NCBI RefSeq assembly: GCF_000385335.1
Contig: NZ_ARWA01000001.1
Span: forward strand, 2,558,001-2,622,000
Length of the DNA: 64,000 nucleotides
Reading direction: 5' to 3'
Source of the DNA: Methyloferula stellata AR4
GTDB lineage: Bacteria; Pseudomonadota; Alphaproteobacteria; Rhizobiales; Beijerinckiaceae
This document shows positions 16,153 through 24,470 of this stretch, in pieces. The notes below the pieces were generated by a model. It was not told the DNA's origin. It saw only the letters and a program-made list of their open reading frames with translations, and searched no databases. How positions within the stretch are numbered: position 1 is the stretch's first letter; each line of letters begins with the position of its first letter. Position numbers and translations under genes: made by a program.

Positions 16153-17346
16153 ATGAGATTGTCGGATGAAGCTTTAGCGGATTTGTTTCGATCGGCAGAA
16201 AGCGAGCGAATTGAGCGTAAGGAATCGATTAATGATCCGGATAAGATCTGTCAGGCAATTTGCGCCTTTGCAAATGATCTGCCGGGAAGTGGTTTGCCCG
16301 GTGTGATCATCATTGGGCAGAGGGATAAGGATCTGACTTGTGCAGGTCTTGTGATCGATACTAAGCTTCTTGAGAAAATAGGTGGTTGGCGTAGCACTGG
16401 AAAGTTTCAGCCATTCCCGGTGATGTCCGTTGAACGTAGAGAGATCGATGGCTGCGTAGTTGCTGTCGTGACTGTCGCCCCATCTGAGAACACTCCGGTT
16501 CGCTATGAGGAGCGTATATGGATCCGGGTGGGACCTAGACGTGGCACGGCATCGGCGGAGGAAGAAAGAAGGCTGACTGAAAAACGTAGGACACAAAATC
16601 TGCCCTTTGACGCCCGTGCTGTCCCCGATGCTTCGCTCAACGATATAGATCTGATACGATTTAGGTTGGAATACGTGCCTTCCGCTGTGCCTGCCGATGT
16701 GCTCGCAGAAAATGGACGTTCTGACGAACAGCAAATGCGTGGATTACGGTTGGTGGATAATCGCGGAATACCGACGGCCACAGCGTTGTTGATATTAGGG
16801 AAATCTCCGCAGGATTATTTCCCTGGAGCATATGTTCAGATGCTGAGAATCGATGGCAGTCAGCTCACAGATGATGTTATCGACCGGCACGAATTGACCG
16901 GCACGCTGCCAGACCAGCTTCGACGGCTCGACGAAGTTAGTGATTTGTGGATACAAACTGCTACCTCTATTGGTGACGTAGCCAGACAAGACGCACCCAA
17001 TTATCCCGTTTCAGCTTTGCGCCAGATATTTCGAAACGCCATAATTCACCGCAATTACGAAGCAACGAATTCACCTGTTCGAATAACTTGGTATGGTGAT
17101 CGGATTGAAGCCCAGAGCCCTGGCGGTTTATTTGGTCAAGTAACGCCTGAAACTTTTGGCAAACCCGGCGTGACGGATTATCGTAACCCTACCTTGGCTG
17201 AGGCACTGTACACATTGGGCTTCGTAGAACGGTTTGGCATCGGCTTACAAATAGTTGATAATGAGCTTCAAAAAAATGGAAACCCTCCCAAGGAAGTCGA
17301 AATACTCCCTAACTTCGTGCAAATAACTGTGCGGAGACGATTTTGA
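16153..17346 (+). CDS. AlbA_2 (Schlafen-type) / GHKL-ATPase fusion protein, COG2865-like
   Basis: This 397-aa protein combines an N-terminal AlbA_2 domain with a C-terminal GHKL-type ATPase-like domain. The AlbA_2 part has ERIERKES, ICAFANDLPG and PGVIIIGQ (residues ~15-60). The C-terminal part (residues ~290-390) has RNAIIHRNYE, DRIEAQSPGGLFG and RNPTLAEALYTLGFVERFGIGLQIV. Such proteins are usually annotated as putative DNA-binding ATPases or transcriptional regulators; their biochemical role is largely open. The ATG at 16153 follows AAGGG by 7 bases; a GTG at 16138 overlaps the guaB stop. Codon use is clearly AT-richer than guaB. It overlaps the next gene by 4 bases (TTGA), so the two act as a unit. 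Confidence 0.85.
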   Translation: MRLSDEALADLFRSAESERIERKESINDPDKICQAICAFANDLPGSGLPGVIIIGQRDKDLTCAGLVIDTKLLEKIGGWRSTGKFQPFPVMSVERREIDGCVVAVVTVAPSENTPVRYEERIWIRVGPRRGTASAEEERRLTEKRRTQNLPFDARAVPDASLNDIDLIRFRLEYVPSAVPADVLAENGRSDEQQMRGLRLVDNRGIPTATALLILGKSPQDYFPGAYVQMLRIDGSQLTDDVIDRHELTGTLPDQLRRLDEVSDLWIQTATSIGDVARQDAPNYPVSALRQIFRNAIIHRNYEATNSPVRITWYGDRIEAQSPGGLFGQVTPETFGKPGVTDYRNPTLAEALYTLGFVERFGIGLQIVDNELQKNGNPPKEVEILPNFVQITVRRRF

Positions 17347-18347
17347 AGACGATTGCTTTCTTCAACAATAAAGGCGGAGTCGGGAAAACCTCTCTCGTCT
17401 ACCATTTAGCCTGGATGATGGCCATCTCCGGGGTCAAAGTCATTGTCGCAGATCTTGATCCGCAAGCTAACGCAACAAGCTCATTCCTGAGAGACGAACA
17501 GATCGAAGCGCTCTGGGACGACGGCGCGCGCGGAACGATATATGGCGCTATTAGCCCTTTAATCGAAGGCATCGGAGATATTGCGGTTGATACGCCCCGA
17601 GAAATCAGTGAGCGTTTATGGCTGATTCCAGGCGATCTGACTTTGTCTGCTGTCGAAGACGAATTATCGACAACTTGGCCAAAATGTCTAATTGGTGAGC
17701 CGCGCGCATTTCGGGTCACGACGGCATTCAGCCGTATTATTCAGACGGCTGGAGAAAAAGTTGGCGCCGAGATTGCCCTTATTGATGTTGGTCCGAACTT
17801 GGGCGCTATCAACAGGAGCAGTCTTGTTGCAGCTGATTATGTGGTTGTGCCTCTCTCGGCGGATCTTTTTGCGATAAGAGGTCTGCAGAATGTTGGGCCG
17901 AAGCTTCGCGAGTGGCGCAACACATGGAAAAAAATGCTCGAAGTCGCTCCCCAAAACCTTTCCTTGGGGCTTCCTTCGGGAAACATGCAACCGCTCGGAT
18001 ATGTCTTTTCACGATACAGTGTTTTCGCACGCGGCCCAGTCAAGGCTTTTCAGCGTTGGTTGGATAGGGCGCCAAGTGTCTATCACTCATTTATAGACAA
18101 TGACCGAGCTTCTGGTTCGATTTCGGTCGATGACGATCCGAAGAATCTGGCGCGCCTGAAAGATTACCGGTCTCTTATGCCAATGGCTCAAGAAGTAAGG
18201 AAGCCGATGTTCTTATTGAAGCCAGCCGACGGCGCCATAGGCGGCCACCAATCGGCAGTTGCTGAATGCCGGCGAGATTTCGAAGCCCTTGCTAAAAAAA
18301 TTCTGGCACTCGTTAAAATGGACAGTGCTCTGGCAGAGAGCGCATGA
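17343..18347 (+). CDS. ParA/MinD-like P-loop ATPase paired with the AlbA_2 protein
   Basis: This 334-aa ATPase has the deviant Walker A of the ParA/SIMIBI family with its signature lysine (FFNNKGGVGKTS, residues 7-17), then ADLDPQANATSSF and LIDVGPNLGAINRSSLVAADYVVVPL. It lacks an N-terminal HTH, and there is no parB or parS-like neighbour, so a partition role is unlikely. The long region after residue ~190 (including FSRYSVFARGPVKAFQRWLDR) is unlike classical ParA. The start is a TTG overlapping the upstream TGA; no other in-frame start precedes the P-loop. Its own TGA overlaps the MAPEG ATG. Base composition matches its low-GC partner. Confidence 0.85.
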   Translation: MKTIAFFNNKGGVGKTSLVYHLAWMMAISGVKVIVADLDPQANATSSFLRDEQIEALWDDGARGTIYGAISPLIEGIGDIAVDTPREISERLWLIPGDLTLSAVEDELSTTWPKCLIGEPRAFRVTTAFSRIIQTAGEKVGAEIALIDVGPNLGAINRSSLVAADYVVVPLSADLFAIRGLQNVGPKLREWRNTWKKMLEVAPQNLSLGLPSGNMQPLGYVFSRYSVFARGPVKAFQRWLDRAPSVYHSFIDNDRASGSISVDDDPKNLARLKDYRSLMPMAQEVRKPMFLLKPADGAIGGHQSAVAECRRDFEALAKKILALVKMDSALAESA

Positions 18348-18730
18348 GCATCCAATCGATTCTTTTACCGGTTTTCATTCTTGTCTTCCTGATGTTCTGT
18401 CTTTTGAGCTGGACGATTAAGGAGCGGATGGCGGGCGGTCAAACCAAAGCCCAGCAACTCGGTGCCTGCTTTTCCAATCAGGCCGAACTGCCGCCGCTGT
18501 TCTTCATCCTGGTGATTCTCGCCATCATGACCCGGAAGGCCGATTGGACCTTCGTGATCCTGGAATGGCTCTTCGTTCTGACGCGCTTGGGGCATGCCTT
18601 CATCTTCACGACGTCGAATAATCTGAAACAGCGCGGCATGGCTTTCATGCTTGGCGCCGTGATCCTCGGGATCATGTGGGCGATATTCGCGGTGCGCATT
18701 CTCGTCTCTCCGACCTTCGCGACGGTATGA
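18344..18730 (+). CDS. MAPEG family integral membrane protein
   Basis: This 128-aa protein has four predicted membrane helices (residues ~5-25, 50-63, 67-88, 97-120). The MAPEG-like segment EWLFVLTRLGHAFIFTTSNNLKQRG carries the conserved arginine and polar residues of the eicosanoid/glutathione-metabolism membrane family. The bacterial function is not known. The ATG overlaps the stop of the ParA-like gene, and its own TGA overlaps the rsmB-type ATG (ATGA at both ends). In related genomes this gene sits directly with guaB and rsmB, so it marks resumption of the core operon after the inserted cassette. Confidence 0.85.
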   Translation: MSIQSILLPVFILVFLMFCLLSWTIKERMAGGQTKAQQLGACFSNQAELPPLFFILVILAIMTRKADWTFVILEWLFVLTRLGHAFIFTTSNNLKQRGMAFMLGAVILGIMWAIFAVRILVSPTFATV

Positions 18731-20007
18731 CTCCCGGCGCGCGCATAGCAGCTGCGATCGAAGTGCTCGACGAGATCGACAATCGTCACAGGCCGGCCTC
18801 GGATGCTTTGAAAGACTGGGGCCTGTCGCATCGTTTCGCCGGGTCGAAGGATCGCGCCGCGATCGGCTCCTTCGTCTTCGACGCCTTGCGCTGCAAGGCC
18901 TCCGCCGCCTGGATCATGGGGGCGGAAACATCCCGCGCGATCGTGCTCGGGAGCCTGCGCGAAATGCGGCAGATGAGCCTTTCCGAGGTCTCGGCGCTTT
19001 GTTCGGGCGAGGGCCATGCGCCGCCGCCGCTGAGCGAGGCCGAGCAGCACGCCTACACCGAAGCCACGCTTGAAGGCGCGCCGCCGCATGTCCTGGGCGA
19101 TTTCCCCGAATGGCTGACCATGGCGCTCGGCGAAGACGCCATCGCGCTCGGCCGTGCCTTGGCCGATCGCGCGCCCGTCGATCTGCGCACCAACCGTCTG
19201 AAGGGGACACGGCAGAAAGCCCTGACGGCCTTGGCCCATTTACACGCTGAGGCGACGCCGCTTTCGCCCGATGGGCTGCGCCTGCCCTTTACGCCGGACG
19301 GCCGTGGACCGGCGCTCTCGGCCGAGCCCGCCTATGTGAAAGGCCTCGTCGAAGTTCAGGACGAGGGCTCGCAACTGGCGGCGCTTCTCTCCAACGCCAA
19401 GCCAGGCGAGCAGGTCTTGGATCTCTGCGCGGGAGGCGGCGGTAAGACGCTCGCGCTCGCCGCGCTGATGCAGAACAAGGGGCAGATCTACGCAAGTGAC
19501 AGTGACGGCCGCCGCCTGATGCCGATCTTTAAGCGTCTGGAGCGGGCAGGCGTGCGGAATGTTCAGCTTCGCCCGCCGAAGGGCGGCGCCGACGTGCTGG
19601 CCGATCTTGCGGGCCGCTGCGATCTCGTGCTTGTCGACGCGCCTTGCACCGGTACCGGCACCTGGCGGCGCAATCCGGACGCCAAATGGCGGATAAGGCC
19701 ATCTTCGCTCGAGCATCATATCGATGAGCAAGCAGAAATACTTGAAAAGGCGGTCTCTTATCTCAACGATAAGGGTCGGCTGCTCTATATCACCTGCTCG
19801 CTTTTGCGGGACGAGAATGAGGCGCAGGTCGAGCGCTTTCTAGCGTCCCACCCGGCGTTCGAAAGCGTAAGCGCGGAGGATATGGCGACGGCCGTGGGCC
19901 AGCCGGAGCTTGCGGCCTTTGCGTCAAGCCTGGGGCCGGGGCTGCGCCTATCGCCTTTGGCCGGCGGCACGGATGGGTTTTACATCGCCTGTTTGAGGCG
20001 GCGCTAG
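18727..20007 (+). CDS. rsmB: RsmB/NOP-family RNA (cytosine-C5) methyltransferase
   Basis: This 426-aa SAM-dependent methyltransferase is predicted to methylate cytosine in 16S rRNA (m5C967 type). The C-terminal Rossmann domain has LCAGGGGKTLALAALM for SAM. The two catalytic cysteine motifs are DAPCTGTGTWRRNPDAKW and ITCSLLRDENEAQV. The N-terminal ~130 residues resemble a reduced NusB-like RNA-binding part. The ATG at 18727 overlaps the MAPEG stop. It converges on a short minus-strand gene ending 8 bases away. Exact substrate within the RsmB/RsmF group is inferred. Confidence 0.87.
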   Translation: MTPGARIAAAIEVLDEIDNRHRPASDALKDWGLSHRFAGSKDRAAIGSFVFDALRCKASAAWIMGAETSRAIVLGSLREMRQMSLSEVSALCSGEGHAPPPLSEAEQHAYTEATLEGAPPHVLGDFPEWLTMALGEDAIALGRALADRAPVDLRTNRLKGTRQKALTALAHLHAEATPLSPDGLRLPFTPDGRGPALSAEPAYVKGLVEVQDEGSQLAALLSNAKPGEQVLDLCAGGGGKTLALAALMQNKGQIYASDSDGRRLMPIFKRLERAGVRNVQLRPPKGGADVLADLAGRCDLVLVDAPCTGTGTWRRNPDAKWRIRPSSLEHHIDEQAEILEKAVSYLNDKGRLLYITCSLLRDENEAQVERFLASHPAFESVSAEDMATAVGQPELAAFASSLGPGLRLSPLAGGTDGFYIACLRRR

Positions 20008-20014
20008 AGCAGCT

Positions 20015-20272
20015 CTAAACCGGACGATAGGGATCGGGGCGGCGGTTGGACGGTACGCGCACCGGGATGGGATTGAGATCGAGGCTGATGTCGCGGAGCG
20101 CCGCCGCGAAAACCGTTGCGAACCTCTGCCGGAGGCTTTGCCATGGGAATGACGCGGCTGGTGCCGGCGGCTCTTCGAGTCCTTCGGAAAAGAGCTGCGG
20201 AATATCATTCAGGCGAACGCGGATACGTTCGCCATTGGCCGATTGAGAAGGAATGAATAAAAACTCGGACAT
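20015..20272 (-). CDS. Small hypothetical protein, 85 aa
   Basis: I do not recognise this protein. It is 85 aa with a balanced composition (MSEFLFIPSQSANGERIRVR at the start, ISLDLNPIPVRVPSNRRPDP near the end). It has no membrane segment or signal peptide. It lies convergent to rsmB with only 7 bases between stops and divergent from guaA. Codon choice resembles neighbouring genes, which argues for a real gene, but no clear ribosome site precedes the ATG. It could be a shadow frame. Confidence 0.45.
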   Translation of the reverse strand: MSEFLFIPSQSANGERIRVRLNDIPQLFSEGLEEPPAPAASFPWQSLRQRFATVFAAALRDISLDLNPIPVRVPSNRRPDPYRPV

Positions 20273-20407
20273 GGAGCCAGCACCCAGCTTGGAATGACTG
20301 AACCCTATCCAAGGCGAATTGCGGCCCGTTCAAAATATTCGTTCGAATTCTCCCTAAATGCGTATTTCTCCTAGGATGCCAGGCGTCCCATACGAAGGAT
20401 GACAGGA

Positions 20408-22006
20408 ATGGCGGAGGCCGACCTCCATAAAGATGTGCTCGAGACGCATGACAAAGTCCTGATCGTCGATTTCGGCTCGCAGGTGACGCAATTGATCGCG
20501 CGCCGCGTCCGCGAGGCCGGCGTCTATTGCGAGCTGGCGCCGTTCCAAAATGCCGAACAGGCTTTCCAAAACCTGAATCCGAAGGCCGTGATTCTATCGG
20601 GCGGTCCGGCCTCGGTGCTTGAAGCGGGTTCGCCGCGCGTGCCCGACGCCATCTTCAAGGCGGGCGTGCCGGTGCTCGGCATCTGCTATGGCGAGCAGGT
20701 GATGGCGGCGCAGCTCGGCGGCGAGGTGAAGGCGGGCGACAATCGCGAATTCGGCCGCGCCGAGGTCGAGGTGGTCGAAGACAGCGCGCTCTTCGATGGC
20801 GTCTGGCAGAAGGGCCAGCGCTATCAGGTCTGGATGAGCCATGGCGACGCGGTCAGCCAATTGCCGTCAGGCTTCCGGCGGCTGGCGACCTCCGAGTCCG
20901 CGCCGATCGCGGTCATCGGCGATGAGGCGCGCAAATTCTACGCGGTGCAGTTCCATCTCGAAGTCGTGCATACGCCGGACGGCGCCAAGCTTATTTCGAA
21001 CTTCGTGCATAAGGTCGCGGGCCTGAAAAGCGATTGGACCATGCCGGCCTTCCGCGCCGAGGCCATCGCCTCGATCCGCAAGCAAGTGGGCCAAGGCCGT
21101 GTGCTCTGCGGGCTATCGGGTGGGGTAGACTCGGCAGTGGCCGCCGTATTGATCCATGAAGCGATCGGCGACAGGCTCACTTGCGTCTTCGTCGATCATG
21201 GGTTGTTGCGGCAAGGCGAGGCGGAAGAAATCGTCTCGCTCTTTCGCGGCCACTACAATATTCCGCTCGTGCATGTCGATGCCTCGGCACTGTTCATCGG
21301 CGCGCTCACCGGCATCCGGGAGCCGGAAGAAAAGCGCAAGATCATCGGGCGGCTGTTCATTTCGACCTTCGAGGCGGAAGCCAAAAAGATCGCAGAGGAC
21401 GGGCGCGGCGCGCCGGAATTTCTGGCGCAAGGCACGCTTTATCCCGACGTGATCGAAAGCGTTTCCTTCAGCGGCGGCCCTTCGGTCACGATCAAGTCGC
21501 ATCATAATGTCGGTGGTCTGCCCGAGCGCATGAATATGAAGCTCGTCGAGCCTTTGCGCGAACTCTTCAAAGATGAGGTGCGCGCGCTCGGCCGCGAATT
21601 GGGATTGCCCGAAGCCTTTGTCGGGCGCCATCCCTTTCCCGGGCCGGGGCTCGCCATCCGCTGCCCGGGCGGGATAACTCCCGAGAAACTGGAAATCCTA
21701 CGCAGAGCCGATGCGGTCTATCTCGACGAGATCCGCAGGTCCGGGCTCTACGATCAGATCTGGCAGGCTTTCGCCGTGCTGCTGCCGGTGCAGACGGTGG
21801 GCGTGATGGGCGACGGCCGCACCTATGATTTCGTCTGCGCCTTACGCGCCGTGACATCGGTCGATGGCATGACGGCGGATTTCTATCATTTCGACATGAG
21901 TTTCTTGGGCCGTGCCGCGACGCGCATCATCAACGAGGTGAAAGGCATCAACCGGGTTGTGTATGATGTGACGAGCAAGCCGCCCGGGACGATCGAGTGG
22001 GAGTGA
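20408..22006 (+). CDS. guaA: GMP synthase (glutamine-hydrolysing)
   Basis: This 532-aa two-domain enzyme aminates XMP to GMP using glutamine and ATP. The class I amidotransferase (residues ~15-205) has the nucleophile in [10 protein letters not shown] and the His/Glu pair in FHLEVVHT. The PP-loop ATP pyrophosphatase follows with [15 protein letters not shown]. The dimerisation domain ends [20 protein letters not shown] then PGTIEWE. The ATG at 20408 has GAAGG 9 bases upstream; an ATG at 20399 sits too close to that site. The last ~80 bases are a repeated, attachment-site-like sequence, described separately. Confidence 0.96.
   Translation: MAEADLHKDVLETHDKVLIVDFGSQVTQLIARRVREAGVYCELAPFQNAEQAFQNLNPKAVILSGGPASVLEAGSPRVPDAIFKAGVPVLGICYGEQVMAAQLGGEVKAGDNREFGRAEVEVVEDSALFDGVWQKGQRYQVWMSHGDAVSQLPSGFRRLATSESAPIAVIGDEARKFYAVQFHLEVVHTPDGAKLISNFVHKVAGLKSDWTMPAFRAEAIASIRKQVGQGRVLCGLSGGVDSAVAAVLIHEAIGDRLTCVFVDHGLLRQGEAEEIVSLFRGHYNIPLVHVDASALFIGALTGIREPEEKRKIIGRLFISTFEAEAKKIAEDGRGAPEFLAQGTLYPDVIESVSFSGGPSVTIKSHHNVGGLPERMNMKLVEPLRELFKDEVRALGRELGLPEAFVGRHPFPGPGLAIRCPGGITPEKLEILRRADAVYLDEIRRSGLYDQIWQAFAVLLPVQTVGVMGDGRTYDFVCALRAVTSVDGMTADFYHFDMSFLGRAATRIINEVKGINRVVYDVTSKPPGTIEWE
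21923..22003 (+). repeat. guaA 3'-end repeat, intact copy (att-like site, copy 1)
   Basis: The final 81 coding bases of guaA (from CGCATCATC to GAGTGGGAG) recur twice downstream, at 29517-29596 and 31564-31640. By hand alignment copy 2 matches at about 80% with one gap. The core TATGATGTG is shared by all three. The 3' end of guaA is a known integration site for tyrosine-recombinase elements that recreate the gene end on insertion. I therefore read this as the functional, most recently rebuilt end at the left edge of an accessory island. Confidence 0.7.
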
Positions 22007-22031
22007 GGGCGCGCGCAGTTAAGGAGGAAGA

Positions 22032-23363
22032 ATGAACGGACTGATCTCAACCGCCGGTTTAGGGGTCTCGAATAAGTCGGTTGGATTGACGAGGCATACT
22101 AAGCATCGGCACGTTCCGAGTCCGGTTACTCCAAACTTCGTGGCGCCCCAAATTCAACCGAGCCTGTCATTCAAACCAATAGCCCTGGCGGCAGCGATCG
22201 CCCGAACCGCAACTACTCGGGAGAACGCGCCCGCCGCCTTATTGTACGGACTGCAACTGAGTGCTTTGATCGAGCTGGAGACACTGCTCCAAGATGGGAC
22301 AACGTTCGCGCTCGAGCCCTATTTCGAGTTTCTTGCAGATACCGCGGGCTCGCAACTCGCCGCAAAGGTCGGTGCCGGTATCGCCCACCTTTATATGGAC
22401 GCGCTTGGGTACGCGTGGCGTGCGAATGCTGCGTGTCTGTCCTCCGCGCTCGATCCCCATGCCGATTTTATCTATGACGGTGGCAATGCATCAGGCCACG
22501 GCGTGATTCTGGCTGAGGCACACGGCTCATTCGCAAAAGATACGACCGCTGCTAAAGTGGCGAATGCAGCGAAGCGTAAATACGTCAAGCAGGTAAAGCC
22601 CTACATCGCCACGCCGTCGCTATTCGGGAAAGTCATCCACGGATATTCAATTGCGTTTGGGTCGAAGCCAACGGCCGCCGGCAGCTTCTTGGCTGTGTCG
22701 GAGACGCGGATTTCAAAGCCTCGGAAAACGGCTGCCGCGCCAATGAAGGTCTCGCAAGCGACTACACGGCTTCAAGGTACGTCGGCGCCGATGATACTAG
22801 CGACACATCGATCGAACTTTCTCTTGATGGGGATACCCGAAATCACGAACTGGATTGATTGGCTTAGTTCACGAGATACCACGATTCCAGAGCGTGACGC
22901 TGTCGTATTTCTTCGGCTTCAATATGCTGGACGTACCTACCTTGCAGCGCCGCCATGGCTTTGGCGATCTGATAGCCCTCCATGGTGGATTGAAGATATT
23001 TTTTATCGTCCCGACTGGCGGCGAGTTGCTCGGCGCGCGCGTCTGACATCGTCACGCCATCATCCGGGCTTGGACTTCGGCTGGTTCGCGATTGAGGAGA
23101 AGGCCGGAGTAGAATTCTTAAATGCGCTGAGTTCCGCGATAGGTGGAGGTGAGCGGCAGGTGCCGGGCTCGATGGATTTACCAACCTTTGAGCCGACCGG
23201 CTTTGGACTTAACGGGGGCGAGCCTCTTTTAAGAGGCGAGGCAGAAGAGGCCTACCAATACGCACTCTTTCGAGATGGCTTGGCGCTTCTCGGAGACGCT
23301 TTTCGTGGGCAGCCGAGCGGCGTAGTCGTATGGTCGCCAGATGGTGGTGCAGTGCTGGGCTGA
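22032..23363 (+). CDS. Hypothetical protein, 443 aa, at the island entry
   Basis: I do not recognise the family. The ATG follows an excellent AAGGAGG site (6-base gap), 25 bases past the guaA stop. Residues ~65-180 look like a globular domain (LLYGLQLSALIELETLLQDG, GAGIAHLYMDALGYAWR, GHGVILAEAHGSFAKDT). Residues ~185-270 are basic and Ser/Thr-rich. Residues ~285-365 are rich in Trp, Arg and Pro (APPWLWRSDSPPWWIEDIFY), and the C-terminus is acidic. No signal peptide or membrane helix is evident. The change of character near residue 285 coincides with a good antisense frame at 22864-23049, so the 3' half could be misframed. Its location suggests mobile-element cargo. Confidence 0.6.
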   Translation: MNGLISTAGLGVSNKSVGLTRHTKHRHVPSPVTPNFVAPQIQPSLSFKPIALAAAIARTATTRENAPAALLYGLQLSALIELETLLQDGTTFALEPYFEFLADTAGSQLAAKVGAGIAHLYMDALGYAWRANAACLSSALDPHADFIYDGGNASGHGVILAEAHGSFAKDTTAAKVANAAKRKYVKQVKPYIATPSLFGKVIHGYSIAFGSKPTAAGSFLAVSETRISKPRKTAAAPMKVSQATTRLQGTSAPMILATHRSNFLLMGIPEITNWIDWLSSRDTTIPERDAVVFLRLQYAGRTYLAAPPWLWRSDSPPWWIEDIFYRPDWRRVARRARLTSSRHHPGLDFGWFAIEEKAGVEFLNALSSAIGGGERQVPGSMDLPTFEPTGFGLNGGEPLLRGEAEEAYQYALFRDGLALLGDAFRGQPSGVVVWSPDGGAVLG

Positions 23364-23553
23364 TACCTAGGATGACTATCGAAGCAGGTGCACAACGGGA
23401 CTTTTAAAAGTATAGGGCGTGCTGCCGCGCCGGCAGGCGCCGTGAGGGCGCACGTCGCGCTTTCCACCATTCTCGCGGCCATCGGCTTTATCGTCGGGAC
23501 AGGACGGAAAAAGCCTTAGCTGTCGGATACTGCGTGACGCGCTGCATTTTGCC

Positions 23554-23653
23554 TTATCCGCACCCCGCGGCCTTCAGGATCAGGCCGGCGATCTCCTGCG
23601 GATGCGAGATGAGCGATAGGTGACTGGCCTTCACCTCGATCGTGGGCGTCGAT
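23554..23653 (-). pseudogene. C-terminal remnant of an alpha/beta hydrolase
   Basis: On the minus strand the frame ending at the TAA (23554-23556) reads TIEVKASHLSLISHPQEIAG then LILKAAGCG. This is the characteristic tail of chloroperoxidase-like alpha/beta hydrolases, including the catalytic-His region ASHLSLISHP. An in-frame stop lies just upstream, and the preceding sequence belongs to the next gene's 3' flank, so only about 32 codons survive. The ~190 bases between 23364 and 23553 hold nothing else I can support. Confidence 0.5.
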
Positions 23654-23666
23654 CACACGAGATCGC

Positions 23667-24269
23667 TTACGGCTCCTTCTTGAACAGATCCTGGAAGATG
23701 AGCGGGCCCCAAATGCGCTCGCGCGCCTCCACCAGCGCGCCACCCTCGGCGAGCTTTCCCAGATTGACGGGTGCGAACCCGAGTTGTTTGGCCAAGGCCG
23801 CGACGGGAGCGATCGCGTCCTCGTCGTCGCTTGACAGAAAAACGACCCGGTGGCCGCCCTCGACGATCGGATCGGTCGCCAGGGTGGCCGCAATCAGGTG
23901 GTTGAACCCTTTGACGAGCTTGGCGCCGGTGAACGCCTTCGCGACGAAGGCGGAGGAGGGAAGGCCGTCCAGCTCTTCAGGGGGAACGCCAAACGTGTTC
24001 ATCGCGTCGATGAGCGTCTTGCCGTCCCAGCTCGGCAGGGCCTTTGCAACCTCGCGATGCTCCCCGAACGGGACCGCCAAGATGAGCGTGTCGGCCTCGA
24101 GTGCATCGCGCAGCGACTTGGCGGTGACCGTGGGGCCGATCACCCGAGCCTGCGGCGCCAACGCCTCGGGCGGCCGGCGGCTCGCGACACTCACGTCGAT
24201 GTTTTTACGGGCGAAGGCGTGGGCGAGGGCCTGGCCTATCTTGCCGAATCCTATAATCGCATAGCTCAT
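23667..24269 (-). CDS. NAD(P)-binding oxidoreductase, F420-dependent NADP reductase-like
   Basis: This 200-aa protein starts with a Rossmann nucleotide-binding motif IIGFGKIGQALAHAFARKNI followed by VSVASRRP, which suggests NADP preference. It continues in the pattern of the NADP:F420 oxidoreductase N-terminal family (LILAVPFGEHREVAKAL, LIDAMNTFGVPPEEL, AFTGAKLVKGFNHL). Physiological substrate and cofactor partner are unknown; use of F420 should not be assumed. Two ATGs are adjacent; the one at 24269 is 7 bases from GGAG. It is followed upstream by a palindromic repeat and an SDR gene on the same strand, perhaps one redox unit. Confidence 0.8.
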   Translation of the reverse strand: MSYAIIGFGKIGQALAHAFARKNIDVSVASRRPPEALAPQARVIGPTVTAKSLRDALEADTLILAVPFGEHREVAKALPSWDGKTLIDAMNTFGVPPEELDGLPSSAFVAKAFTGAKLVKGFNHLIAATLATDPIVEGGHRVVFLSSDDEDAIAPVAALAKQLGFAPVNLGKLAEGGALVEARERIWGPLIFQDLFKKEP

Positions 24270-24319
24270 CATGTGTCTCCGATTTGGCGAGGGGCCTCTA
24301 GAGCAACAGACTTTCAGTT

Positions 24320-24402
24320 GCGTCATGGCCGGGCTTGACCCGGCCATCCAGGCATCAATGAGAGTCGTGCCTGGATGCGCGGATCAAGTCCGCGCATGAC
24401 GC
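24320..24402. repeat. Composite intergenic palindromic repeat (REP/RIME-like)
   Basis: The element has nested inverted repeats. GCGTCAT (24320-24326) pairs with ATGACGC (24396-24402). ATGGCCGGG pairs with CCCGGCCAT (24325-24347). TCCAGGCA (24347-24354) pairs with TGCCTGGA (24368-24375). TGCGCGGA pairs with TCCGCGCA (24376-24396). This design is abundant between genes in many Hyphomicrobiales genomes. Half-copies of the family recur at 26455-26479 and 48576-48608. Confidence 0.8.
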
Positions 24403-24470
24403 GTCGAGAGGTAAGGGCCTCGCGAATTGATGTAGAAGCTTTTCATCTCTTGGCGCGATCCGGCGCGATT

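Noticed and set aside
17343-18347. ParA-like gene as part of a plasmid or chromosome partition locus
   Set aside because: There is no ParB gene, no parS-like repeats and no replication gene nearby, and the C-terminal half differs from classical ParA.
24320-24402. Possible CRISPR array from the repeated palindromes
   Set aside because: Repeats are single composite palindromes in different gaps, not regularly spaced direct repeats with unique spacers; no cas genes are present.
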